A DNA stretch of 41,055 bases from Actinomycetota bacterium (lineage in GTDB: Bacteria > Actinomycetota > Acidimicrobiia > Spongiisociales > UBA5794), in NCBI GenBank assembly GCA_027728645.1, contig JAQCAA010000004.1, forward strand, positions 1 through 41,055, read 5' to 3'. Positions 7,696-15,916 of this stretch are shown piece after piece. The notes under the pieces were generated by a model. The model searched no databases, was not told the origin of the DNA, and was given only the letters and a program-made list of their open reading frames with translations. The translations under genes were made by a program, and so were the position numbers. Numbering within the stretch: position 1 is the stretch's first letter; each line of letters begins with the position of its first letter.

Positions 7696-10600
7696 CTATC
7701 GCAGAGCGATCGACAACCGAACCGATTCTCCTCCGAGGTCCACGGCTGGCGAATCGATATGGTCGATCTGAGACACCTCGTCTCCGAGGACTTCACCGGC
7801 GATCAGATGTGCGTGCTTGTCAAATGCGGCGACGACTGCGGCATCTTGTGTTGAGTACTCCACAGTGATGTGGTCTGTGACATTGAGCCCCAAATCCCTA
7901 CGGAGGCCTTGTATGCGGTTTACGAGCTCGCGTGCGATTCCCTCGATTCTCAGCTCTTGGTCGATGGCGCAGTCGAGTGCGACCGATAGGGAACCCTCTG
8001 ACGCCACAACCGTCCCTGCCCTGGGAGTCCTCTCGACCAAGATATCTCCGGCGCTGATCTCGTAGCCATGAGTGGTGACGGACTCTCCGTCCATCAACCT
8101 TTCGATGGTGGCATGGTCAACTGATGCGATGGCGAGTGCCACAGCTTTCATCTCTTTTCCGTACTTTGGCCCGAGGATCTTGAAGTTTGCCTTTGCCGAA
8201 AGGTCGATCAAGCCAGCTTCGTCTGCATGAACCTTGACGGACCTGACGTTCAGTTCCTCCGCAATGAGGGTGGCGTGGGCACCGACGGCTTCCCGTTCAT
8301 GCGGAGTTCGGGTCACGATGGTGACAGTCGAGAGTGGTTGCCGAACTCTGATCTCCTCGCGCTTTCTCAGGCCCCGTCCGAGGTTCACGATCGATCTGAC
8401 TGTCTCCATCGAGCGTTCGAGTTCGAGATCAATCGCTGATTCGTCTGCAACCGGATAATCCATATGGTGGACGCTCCGCGGAGCATCGGCGTTCATTGGG
8501 AGAACGAGACCTTGGTACATCTCCTCGGTAATGAACGGCAACACCGGCGCCGCAACCGTGGCGAAGGTCGTCAAGACCTCGTGCAAAGTGGCAAAAGCCG
8601 CAAGCTTGTCTCCGCTGTCGCCGGAGTCCCTCTGTGCCCAGAACCTGCGTCTGCTCCTGCGGATGTACCAGTTGGTGAGATGGCTGACGAACCCGATAAT
8701 TGGCGGAACAACGGAGAAAAGGCGGTAGGTCTCCATCTCTCGGTTGACCGATCCGATGAGACTCTGAAGCACCGAGATGATCCAGCGATCGATCTCGGGT
8801 CTCTCAGCCAGCGGTGGCGCGGAGGCAAGGTCATCCGGCGTAATGTGATCGGCCTCGGCGTACGTGTTGAAAAATGAGTACGCATTCCACAAGGGGAGGA
8901 GAACCGTACGCACGACGTCTTTGACGCCGTCTTCAGCAAACCGAAGCGGTTCACCTCGCACCACCGGTGAGTTGATGAGGTATGCACGAAGTGCATCCGC
9001 ACCGAACTCGTCGATCACGAGTGACGGGTCCGGATAATTCTTCAGCGACTTGGACATCTTTCGTCCGTCCTCGGCGAGGATCATCCCCGTGACGACACAG
9101 TTCTGGAACGGAGCGCTGTCCCTGATCGCAGTCGAAAGCACCAGGAGCGTATAGAACCATCCACGTGTCTGGTCAAGACCTTCGGCGATGAAGTCTGCAG
9201 GGAATCGCTCCTCGAATCGCTCCTTGTTCTCAAATGGATAATGGATCTGGGCGAATGGCATTGAGCCACTTTCGAACCAGCAGTCGAGAACTTCAGGGAC
9301 ACGCGTCATGGTTCCTTGGCACGACGCGCATTGCCACTTCACTTCGTCCACGAATTGTTTGTGGAGGTCATCGACCATCACTCCAGAGAGTTCTCTGAGT
9401 TCCTCGCGCGATGACATGCATACCGTCTCGGAGCAGTTCTCGCACTGCCAGATTGGAATGCACGATCCCCAGTACCGATTTCGACTTATGGCCCAGTCGC
9501 GCGCCCCTTCAAGCCAATTTCCAAAACGTTTTGTCCCGATCGCCTCTGGTACCCATCGGATATCTTCGTTGACCTCGACCATGCGGTCCTTGAACTTCTC
9601 GACCGCCACAAACCAGGTAGGGATCGCCTTGTAGATGAGTGGCGTGCCGGTTCTCCAGCAGAACGGATACGAGTGGTTGATGGTTGATCGGGCGAACAGT
9701 TTTCCAGAGTCCTTCAGCAGAGCGATCAGGGCTGCGTCAGCTTCCTTAACGTTGACCCCCTCGACTTCAGGTACGTCGGAGGTGAACTTCGCTTGAGCAT
9801 CAACAGGGTCAACGATTGCTTCAATCTTCGCCTCGCTTAGAGCAACGAAGTCTGTTTCGCCGTATGCGGGAGCCATGTGGACCAGTCCGGTGCCCTCGGA
9901 AACGGAGACCTCGGGCGACGAGATGACAACGAACGCACCGTTGGCCCTCTCATGTGCGAAATGGTCGAACGGCGGGACATATGAGATTCCAAGAAGATCG
10001 GAGCCTTTGTTTCTTGAAGTGACTGTGGCTCCTTCGCCGAAGACGGCTTCGACCCTGTCGGCGGCCAACCAAAACGCTCCAGCCTTGTCGGGGTGGGTGA
10101 CCCTTGCATACTCGTTTGCCTTGCCGACAGCGACAGCGAGGTTCCCAGGAAGCGTCCATGGGGTGGTCGTCCAGATCAGTAGCTTGTCACCTGATTCGGC
10201 TGGCCCATGGCCCTCCAACACCTCAAGCGAGACAGTGATTGCAGGGTCATCAACATCCCGGTAGTCAAGGTTGGCCTCGAAGTTCGAAAGCGGTGTTGCA
10301 GCACCGTAGGAGTAGGGGAGCACCTTGAAGTCTTGGTATATGAGGCCCTTCTCCCACAACTGTCCGAACACCCACCAGACGCTTTCCATGAAGTCGACGT
10401 CCATGGTCTTGTAATCGTCTTCGAAATCGACCCATCGACCGATTCTCGATGTGATGTCGTACCAGTCCTCGGTGGTGGTATTCACCATCGCTCGGCACGC
10501 CTCGTTGAAGGCAGCAACACCAATGTTCTGGATCTCGCGTGGCCCAGAGACTCCCAGCTGCTTCTCGACCTCCATTTCGACCGGCAGCCCGTGGGTATCC

Positions 10601-10869
10601 CAACCGAATCGTCGTTCGACCTTGTATCCGCGCATGGTCCAATACCGAGGCACGATGTCCTTGACAACGCCTTGAAGAATGTGACCGTAGTGCGGGGACC
10701 CCGTTGCAAACGGGGGGCCGTCGTAGAAGGTGTATTCGGGGGCGTCGGCGCGGAGTTGTACCGATGTTTGGAAAGCGTCGATCGAGTCCCAGAAAGCAAG
10801 GATGCGGCTATCGAGCTTTGGAAAGTCTGCCCTAGGGGCTGTCTTCGGGAAGGCTGGTTTGGGTGTCAC
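7696..10869 (-). CDS. ileS: Isoleucyl-tRNA synthetase
   Basis: IleRS charges tRNA-Ile and edits mis-activated valine. The 1057-residue protein has the class I HIGH-type motif HYGH in PHYGHILQG near residue 60, the CP1 editing domain with GTGLVHMAPAYGETDF, the DQTRGWFYTLLVLSTA segment, the KMSKS loop GRKMSKSLKNYPDP, and a long C-terminal part. Two CxxC pairs (CENCSETVC and CASCQGTM) lie at about 470-515. Its length and style match the large, eukaryote-like IleS class common in Actinomycetota. The start is GTG at 10869 with AAGGA 7 nt upstream. Expression is very likely controlled by the T-box leader immediately upstream. Confidence 0.97.
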   Translation of the reverse strand: MTPKPAFPKTAPRADFPKLDSRILAFWDSIDAFQTSVQLRADAPEYTFYDGPPFATGSPHYGHILQGVVKDIVPRYWTMRGYKVERRFGWDTHGLPVEMEVEKQLGVSGPREIQNIGVAAFNEACRAMVNTTTEDWYDITSRIGRWVDFEDDYKTMDVDFMESVWWVFGQLWEKGLIYQDFKVLPYSYGAATPLSNFEANLDYRDVDDPAITVSLEVLEGHGPAESGDKLLIWTTTPWTLPGNLAVAVGKANEYARVTHPDKAGAFWLAADRVEAVFGEGATVTSRNKGSDLLGISYVPPFDHFAHERANGAFVVISSPEVSVSEGTGLVHMAPAYGETDFVALSEAKIEAIVDPVDAQAKFTSDVPEVEGVNVKEADAALIALLKDSGKLFARSTINHSYPFCWRTGTPLIYKAIPTWFVAVEKFKDRMVEVNEDIRWVPEAIGTKRFGNWLEGARDWAISRNRYWGSCIPIWQCENCSETVCMSSREELRELSGVMVDDLHKQFVDEVKWQCASCQGTMTRVPEVLDCWFESGSMPFAQIHYPFENKERFEERFPADFIAEGLDQTRGWFYTLLVLSTAIRDSAPFQNCVVTGMILAEDGRKMSKSLKNYPDPSLVIDEFGADALRAYLINSPVVRGEPLRFAEDGVKDVVRTVLLPLWNAYSFFNTYAEADHITPDDLASAPPLAERPEIDRWIISVLQSLIGSVNREMETYRLFSVVPPIIGFVSHLTNWYIRRSRRRFWAQRDSGDSGDKLAAFATLHEVLTTFATVAAPVLPFITEEMYQGLVLPMNADAPRSVHHMDYPVADESAIDLELERSMETVRSIVNLGRGLRKREEIRVRQPLSTVTIVTRTPHEREAVGAHATLIAEELNVRSVKVHADEAGLIDLSAKANFKILGPKYGKEMKAVALAIASVDHATIERLMDGESVTTHGYEISAGDILVERTPRAGTVVASEGSLSVALDCAIDQELRIEGIARELVNRIQGLRRDLGLNVTDHITVEYSTQDAAVVAAFDKHAHLIAGEVLGDEVSQIDHIDSPAVDLGGESVRLSIALR

Positions 10870-10875
10870 GCTCTC

Positions 10876-11130
10876 GTCCTTGTCTCGTCACCTTTCGGTG
10901 CCGGGACGGGGGAACCGCGGTACCACCCGGCTTGCTGGCATAGCCAGCCGCTTCATTGACCCGTTCGTGGGTGACTCGGCAGGGTCTAATAACCGGTCGG
11001 AACCCGCGTTCTCCCTGCAGCTCACAGGCGATGTCCGTTCCGCGACCGCCGCTTGGCTCTCACCGTCCCAAGCTCGCTTTGGCGACCGTACCCGTACGGT
11101 GCGTCCTCATCAATGCCTTGGTCGAAGAGT
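10876..11130 (-). ncRNA. T-box riboswitch leader of ileS (translational type)
   Basis: On the minus strand the leader contains the conserved T-box sequence GGTGGTACCGCGG (plus positions 10915-10927) preceded by GTCAATGAAGCGG-type sequence, the classic antisequestrator region that pairs with the uncharged tRNA 3' end. Upstream lie GGGACGGTGAGAGCC and an ATC triplet at 11030-11032, my best candidate for the isoleucine specifier codon. Downstream of the T-box, CGTCC (near 10903-10908) can pair with GGACG at 10875-10880, which covers the AAGGA ribosome binding site of ileS, with an internal CACC-GAAA-GGTG hairpin. No U-tract follows. So uncharged tRNA-Ile should free the ribosome binding site, the translational mode known for actinobacterial ileS T-boxes. 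The 5' end is approximate. Confidence 0.88.
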
Positions 11131-11203
11131 AGCGGTCTCGTCGCAATGGTCATGCATCGGGTCTAGACCGGAAGCTGGATCCACTTGGGCACTGTGGCCG
11201 GTG

Positions 11204-11231
11204 TAGACAAAGTCGACGAACTTGCTACATT
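11204..11231 (+). promoter_or_regulatory. Candidate sigma70-type promoter for dksA-like gene
   Basis: TAGACA (11204-11209) and TACATT (11226-11231) are separated by 16 nt and sit about 22 nt before the start codon of the TraR/DksA-like gene. The spacing and partial consensus fit a housekeeping promoter. A strong ribosome binding site AGGAGGGG (11241-11248) follows and overlaps the 10-bp palindrome CTCCTAGGAG (11236-11245). The call is by eye only. Confidence 0.35.
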
Positions 11232-11252
11232 CCATCTCCTAGGAGGGGACCT

Positions 11253-11624
11253 ATGCCCAGACAGCTTGCACCATCTACTCTCAAGAAGCTCGCGAAGCGA
11301 CTCGCGGATGAGCGGGCTCGGCTCGAGCACATAATTGCCGAGCACGACGAGGCGAGAGAAGGGTCGAGGCTCGCCGAGGGCTCTGCCGACCGAAGCGCTG
11401 ACCCAGACAATGTGGACGGCGGCGCCATTGCCGTGGAGCTCGAGATGGATTTCTCGATGGTGCAAAATGCGAGGGATCTTCTCGTTCGTGTGATCCACGC
11501 ACAGAACCGGATGGAGAAAGGTCTGTACGGAGTATGCGAGATAACGGGACAGCCGATACCGATAGCGAGACTGGAAGCGCTGCCGTACGCGACGACGACC
11601 GTCGAGGCCGCACACCGGATCTGA
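11253..11624 (+). CDS. TraR/DksA-like RNA polymerase-binding protein with degenerate zinc finger
   Basis: The 123-residue protein begins with a coiled coil (about 8-85, with ERARLEHIIAEHDEAREGS and DFSMVQNARDLLVRVI) and ends with a DksA/TraR-type knuckle GLYGVCEITGQPIPIARLEALPYATTTV. DksA-type proteins enter the RNA polymerase secondary channel; several Actinomycetota have small relatives of uncertain role. Only one of the four zinc-binding cysteines remains (VCE), so this is a cysteine-poor variant that probably folds without zinc. The start has a very strong AGGAGGGG 4 nt upstream. It lies head-to-head with the ileS leader, and its last 91 bases are shared with the frame of lspA. Confidence 0.82.
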   Translation: MPRQLAPSTLKKLAKRLADERARLEHIIAEHDEAREGSRLAEGSADRSADPDNVDGGAIAVELEMDFSMVQNARDLLVRVIHAQNRMEKGLYGVCEITGQPIPIARLEALPYATTTVEAAHRI

Positions 11625-12076
11625 ATCCGAGACAGACTGCTGTTTTTGTAGCGGTTGCCATTCTTCTTATCGATCAGCTGACGAAAGCGTGGGCTGTATC
11701 TGCGCTTTCCGATGGCCCGATCGTCCTGATCGAAGGGCTCCTGCAGCTTCGGCTCACCTACAACACCGGCGCCGCATTCTCGATGTTTCAGCAAGGCGGG
11801 CCTGTCCTCGCAGTCATCGCTGTTGGCGTCATTGGGGTCATCATGTTGGTGCTCGGTGATGCTTCTCGCCGATCCGAAGCCATCGCACTTGGGATGGTGC
11901 TTGGTGGGTCACTCGGGAATCTCTATGACCGGATTACAGGCAGTCAGGGTTTTCTCGACGGCGCAGTCGTCGATTTCATTGACTTCGACTTCTTTGCGAC
12001 TTTCAACGTCGCCGACATGAGCATCAGCCTTGGCGTAGGACTGCTTCTGCTTGTCACGTTCCTCCGTCGCTCGTGA
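11534..12076 (+). CDS. lspA: Lipoprotein signal peptidase LspA
   Basis: LspA is the aspartyl protease that cleaves the signal peptide of prolipoproteins after lipidation. The protein is 180 residues with four membrane helices beginning at about residue 36. Family motifs are DQLTKAW, LTYNTGAAFSM, GGSLGNLYDRI and the catalytic pair in GAVVDFIDF and FNVADMSI (one Asp in each). The only ATG in frame is at 11534, which makes a 91-nt overlap with the dksA-like gene and adds a polar D/R-rich extension of about 30 residues before the first helix. A GGAG lies just before it but almost touches the start. A non-standard start nearer the helix is possible. The stop overlaps the rluD start. Confidence 0.93.
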   Translation: MRDNGTADTDSETGSAAVRDDDRRGRTPDLNPRQTAVFVAVAILLIDQLTKAWAVSALSDGPIVLIEGLLQLRLTYNTGAAFSMFQQGGPVLAVIAVGVIGVIMLVLGDASRRSEAIALGMVLGGSLGNLYDRITGSQGFLDGAVVDFIDFDFFATFNVADMSISLGVGLLLLVTFLRRS

Positions 12077-13026
12077 AAACACTTTTTATCGAGGTTCCGG
12101 TCGATCTCGACCGGGCGCGTGCGGACAAAGTTTTGGCGACAGTCCTTGCAATCCCGCGATCCCAAGCTCGTGAGATCATCGACGGTAAGGACGCGACAAT
12201 CGACGAGCGGCCGATACGCGCATCGGAAAAGCTTTCGGCTGGCACGCGGGTTGCCGTCGTGCTGCGTAGGGGCAAGGTGAAGCTCGAACCGGACCACTCG
12301 GTGGCTTTTGACGTTGTGTACGAGGATCGCGAACTGCTCGTTATCGACAAACCGATCGGCATCGTTGTTCACCCTGGCTCCGGTAGGTCGGAAGGCACGC
12401 TTGCGAATGGTCTCCTAGCGCGTTATCCAGAGATCGAAGGCGTTGGGCAACAGGACCGTTGGGGCATTGTCCACAGGCTCGACAGAGACACGTCAGGGCT
12501 GCTCGTGGTCGCTCGTACTCACGATTCATACGACGCCCTGGTCGAGATGCTCAAGCGACACGAGCTATCCCGAAGGTACCTCACCATCGTCCAAGGGCTG
12601 TTCACGAACACAAAAGGGACCATCGACGCACCTATCGGAAGAGACACAGCGAACCGCACGCGAATGCGTGTTGCCAAGCACGGCAGGAAGGCCATCACCC
12701 ACTACCGGAGACTTGCCTCGTGGACGCACAGGGAGGCGTCCCTGCTGTCGGTCTCGCTCGAGACCGGACGAACCCATCAAATCCGAGTTCACATGCGCGC
12801 AATCGATCACCCCATTGTGGGTGACGGTGCCTACGGAACCGCTGGGGTAAAGGGTGACCCTGGGAGGCCGTGGCTTCATGCGCGGCAACTGCGGTTCGAC
12901 CACCCAATCACTGGTGAGCCCATTGATATCGTCGCCGCCCTTCCCTCCGACTTACGCGATAGCCTTGACACACTTGGAATGCCAGACACAGGTGAGCTGG
13001 CTGACATCGACGGAGCGACATTATGA
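12073..13026 (+). CDS. rluD: 23S rRNA pseudouridine synthase, RluD family
   Basis: RluA/RluD-family enzymes isomerise uridine to pseudouridine in 23S rRNA helix 69 or related sites. The 317-residue protein has an N-terminal S4 RNA-binding domain (about 1-65, DRARADKVLATVLAIPRSQAREII) and the catalytic domain with ELLVIDKPIGIVVHPG and the active-site motif GIVHRLDRDTSGLLVVA, whose Asp is the nucleophile. LETGRTHQIRVHM and HPIVGD complete the family pattern. The GTG start overlaps the lspA stop (GTGA), the usual lspA-rluD order. Which uridines it modifies is not visible from sequence. Confidence 0.94.
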   Translation: MKTLFIEVPVDLDRARADKVLATVLAIPRSQAREIIDGKDATIDERPIRASEKLSAGTRVAVVLRRGKVKLEPDHSVAFDVVYEDRELLVIDKPIGIVVHPGSGRSEGTLANGLLARYPEIEGVGQQDRWGIVHRLDRDTSGLLVVARTHDSYDALVEMLKRHELSRRYLTIVQGLFTNTKGTIDAPIGRDTANRTRMRVAKHGRKAITHYRRLASWTHREASLLSVSLETGRTHQIRVHMRAIDHPIVGDGAYGTAGVKGDPGRPWLHARQLRFDHPITGEPIDIVAALPSDLRDSLDTLGMPDTGELADIDGATL

Positions 13027-14498
13027 GCGTGCATTACGAACGGCTCTCGAACCTCGATGCTTCGTTTCTCGCGCTTGAGACCCGAGAGACCCATATGCAT
13101 GTAGGCGCTGTTGCCTTGTTCGGACATGGGCCCTCAACCGTTTCCGAAGGCGTAGACATCGACCTCATTCGTCGGATTATCGAGTCATGACTCCATCTGA
13201 TTCCCCGCTATCGCCAGCGCCTTGCCACCGTGCCGATCGAGCGTCATCCGGTCTGGGTCGATGACAAGCACTTCCATCTGGATTATCACGTCAGACACGT
13301 CGCGCTTCCGCACCCAGGCACGGACGCCCAGCTCAAGGACCTCGCTGGAAGATTGATGTCACAACAGCTTGATCGGTCGAAGCCGCTGTGGGAGCTCAAC
13401 GTTGTTGAAGGCTTGGCGGATGGTGGGTTTGCGATCATCACAAAGATTCACCACTGCATGATCGATGGAATGGCCAGTATAGATCTCATGGCCGTGATCC
13501 TCGATTTCGCGGACACCGTGGATGTCATTGAGCCCGTCGGTTGGAAGGCTCGGCCAGCGCCAAACGGCACAGAACTTGCGGTGAGAGAGATTGCGCGTTC
13601 TGTGTCATCAATGGTGGCGAGTCTTGGAGACCCTGCGACCCTCTCTCAAGGCGTTGGGACTACCGCGGGCGAGTTGAAGCGAAAATTCAAGGCCTCGATC
13701 GCATCGCTCGGTTCCGGTTGGCTGACCCCGACGGGGCGCACGGCTTTGAACGGACCAATTGGTCCCGGCCGGTCGTTTGAATGGCTCGACCTTTCGCTCT
13801 CGGAGATCAAGCAGATCAAGACCGCCCACAAGGTGACCGTGAATGACGTGATGCTCGCGATCGTTGCTGGAGCGGTTCGCTCATATCTTCTCGAAGAGGG
13901 TGAGATGACTGAAGAGGAGGTCGCGGAAACGGAGTTCCGCATCATGGCGCCGGTGTCAGTTCGGACGCGGGACGAACGAGGAACTATGGGTAACAAAGTC
14001 GCGATGTGGCTCCTCACTCTCCCAATCGGCGAACCAGATCCAGCCCAACGTCTGGCGGCTGTGACGCAGGCCACGAAAGAACTCAAGGAAACCGAACAAG
14101 CGCTTGGGGCGTCAACAATTGTTTCGCTTTCGACCGGTGCGCCTGCAGCGCTGGTTTCACTCGCTGCCAGACTGGCTTCGCGCGCACGGCCATTCAACAT
14201 GACGGTGACGAACGTTCCGGGCCCGCAGTTTCCCCTGTACTTGGCAGGTTCGCCGATGATCGCCACCTACCCGCTGGTTCCTCTTTGGCAGAGTCACGGT
14301 GTGGGTATTGCAATGTTCTCCCTCCTCGGCAGGGTCTTCATCGGACTCAATACCGATCGTGATCTGATTGCCGATCCAGCTCAGATCGCGAAGGCGCTGA
14401 CCAATGCGTTCGATGAACTGACACAAGCAAAGCCGCCAGCGGCGAAGACCACCAGCGCACGCAAAGCCAAAAAAACGCCCCCAATGGGAACGCGCTGA
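13023..14498 (+). pseudogene. Wax ester synthase/diacylglycerol acyltransferase (WS/DGAT) with in-frame TGA
   Basis: This is a WS/DGAT-family acyltransferase, which makes triacylglycerol or wax esters from acyl-CoA at the inner membrane or lipid droplets. The frame starts at ATG 13023 (overlapping the rluD stop) with MSVHYERLSNLDASFLALE, typical of the family. Codon 56 is TGA (13188-13190), and the same frame continues LHLIPRYRQRL without another stop to 14498, about 491 codons in all, the normal length. The catalytic HHxxxDG is HHCMIDG at about residue 143, and the C-terminal NVPGPQFPLYLAG is present. A CGA-to-TGA change would explain the lesion. Internal restart could yield the catalytic part, but it would lack the conserved N-terminus. 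Sequencing error, recent pseudogene and read-through all remain possible. Confidence 0.88.
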
Positions 14499-14520
14499 GC
14501 CTTTGGCCCCGGCCAAAGGC
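14499..14520 (+). terminator. Hairpin immediately after the DGAT stop codon
   Basis: GCCTTTGG and CCAAAGGC form a near-perfect palindrome around a short GC loop, starting at the base after the TGA stop. No T-tract follows, so it is not a classical intrinsic terminator. It directly abuts the heptad repeat arm at 14521. A hairpin in the same place precedes the related repeat after trpE. Confidence 0.5.
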
Positions 14521-14667
14521 GTTTACCGCCTACCGTTTACCGTTTACCGTCTTGGCAAGTAGCGATGCGAGCGCTGGGGAGCTTCCAGCCTTCAGCTGTC
14601 AGACCCGAAACTCTGTCGAGCCCGCGAACGCCGAGAACGGAAGACGGTAGACGGTAAACGGTAAACC
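14521..14667. repeat. Heptad inverted repeat, TTTACCG type, copy A1
   Basis: The left arm (14521-14553) is tandem 7-nt units of the form GTTTACC/GCCTACC, and the right arm (14641-14667) is the complementary GGTAGAC/GGTAAAC units. The arms pair over about 25 bp with few mismatches around a loop of roughly 87 nt. The right arm is preceded by CGCCGAGAACGG, which also precedes the right arm of the copy after trpE. It fills the gap between convergent DGAT and pfkA genes, so a bidirectional transcript-end role is plausible. No coding capacity is seen. Confidence 0.8.
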
Positions 14668-14692
14668 GTGAGCCGACAGGCGAACGATCTGC

Positions 14693-15718
14693 CTACCCAA
14701 AAAACGTCTTTGCCGTCGCGTACAATTCCTCAGGAACGCTCCGGATTTCTTCGCTTGCGACCTCGATCGGAACCGCAACGATATCGGGTCCTTTGACCGC
14801 CACCATGATTCCGGTTTGGCCTTCGGCTGCGAAGTCGGCCGCTGCAACTCCGAGTCGTGTCGCCAGAACTCTGTCGGAAGCAACCGGTGTCCCTCCCCGT
14901 TGAATGTGACCAAGTACCGAAACGCGGGTCTCGAAGTTGGTGCGGTCTTCAATGGCGGCTGCTACCTGATAGGCCACACCCCCGAGACGTTCGAACCCGA
15001 AAGCATCCGTCTTGTTGGCGTCTGCTTCGTATCCCGCAGGTGGCGAGATTCCTTCGCCGACTACCACGATCGAGTAGCGGTGCCCAAGGTCGTGCCGCTC
15101 GGTGAGCGTTGCTACGACTTGATCGATGTCGTACTCGAACTCCGGCACAAGTATGTAGTGGGCTCCTCCAGCAATTCCGGCATGCGTTGCTATCCAACCC
15201 TTCGTCCTGCCCATCACCTCGACCACGATTACTCGGTTGTGTGCCTCGGCCGTTGTGGCGAGTCGATCAATGGCGTCTGTCGCAATCTGGACTGCTGTTT
15301 CGAAGCCGAAGGTGATGTCCGTCCCTGCGATGTCGTTATCGATTGTCTTTGGCACGCCGATGACGCCGAGGCCCTCGTTCGACAGACGCATTGCAGAACG
15401 AAGCGTTCCGTCGCCACCGACAACGATGATCCTGTCGATCCCGTGTCGCGACAGTGTTGGCTTGCAGGTGGAAAGCCCATCACCGTGGACGTACGGGTCC
15501 ATGCGGGATGTTCCAAGAATTGTTCCACCCTTGCCGAAAATTCCGCGCACTATTTCTCGATTGAGAGGCATCGTGTGGTCGTTCATTAGGCCTTCCCAGC
15601 CATCCTTGATGCCGACGACGTCGAAGCCGAGATCTACTGCTCGACAAACCGCTCCGCGGATCACCGCGTTGAGGCCTGGGCAATCGCCACCTGCAGTGAG
15701 AATCCCGACTACACCCAT
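14693..15718 (-). CDS. pfkA: 6-phosphofructokinase, group III (ATP-type by motif)
   Basis: Phosphofructokinase phosphorylates fructose 6-phosphate at the committed step of glycolysis. The protein is 341 residues with GILTAGGDCPGLNAVIRG (nucleotide loop), VVGGDGTL, PKTIDNDI and GFETAVQIA, VVEVMGRTKGWIA, and LGHIQRGGTP. The GGDG Gly together with the Lys of PKTIDND matches the group III enzymes of Actinomycetota that use ATP; pyrophosphate enzymes have GGDD. That assignment is inference from two residues. The frame is open 63 nt further upstream, but ATG 15718 has AAGGAG 6 nt before it and opens directly into the loop, so I use it. It is divergent from dnaE. Confidence 0.94.
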   Translation of the reverse strand: MGVVGILTAGGDCPGLNAVIRGAVCRAVDLGFDVVGIKDGWEGLMNDHTMPLNREIVRGIFGKGGTILGTSRMDPYVHGDGLSTCKPTLSRHGIDRIIVVGGDGTLRSAMRLSNEGLGVIGVPKTIDNDIAGTDITFGFETAVQIATDAIDRLATTAEAHNRVIVVEVMGRTKGWIATHAGIAGGAHYILVPEFEYDIDQVVATLTERHDLGHRYSIVVVGEGISPPAGYEADANKTDAFGFERLGGVAYQVAAAIEDRTNFETRVSVLGHIQRGGTPVASDRVLATRLGVAAADFAAEGQTGIMVAVKGPDIVAVPIEVASEEIRSVPEELYATAKTFFG

Positions 15719-15916
15719 TTCGATCTCCTTGTTCTGGTCGTTCCGCAGTGCCGATACGACAATTGCGGCGTAGAAAGTCACTCATGTGCGACGGCACTAG
15801 TACCTTAGAACGAGCCGGTGCTGTCGCGACCTCGGAGCTAGAGAGCCGAATCCGGCGATTGCGACGCTCGGCGCCAGAGGCTGCTTACATGCATGTGATT
15901 CGGATGAGGGACTTGA

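Noticed and set aside
10207-10959. Plus-strand frame of 250 codons inside ileS and its leader
   Set aside because: The sequence is fully explained by ileS on the minus strand with class I synthetase motifs.
10870-11252. A protein-coding gene in the 383-bp ileS-dksA gap (frame 10730-11206 on the plus strand)
   Set aside because: The region has T-box consensus and RNA structure on the minus strand, and the frame begins inside ileS with no recognisable protein features.
13188-13190. TGA recoded as a sense codon in this organism
   Set aside because: TGA is the normal stop for ftsW, murG, murC, ftsZ, rluD, polA and others in the window, so general recoding is excluded; no selenocysteine context is seen.
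15719-15916. Heptad element or RNA gene between pfkA and dnaE
   Set aside because: The 198-bp divergent gap has no inverted heptads, no tRNA-like fold and no clear hairpin; it probably only holds promoters that I cannot place with confidence.
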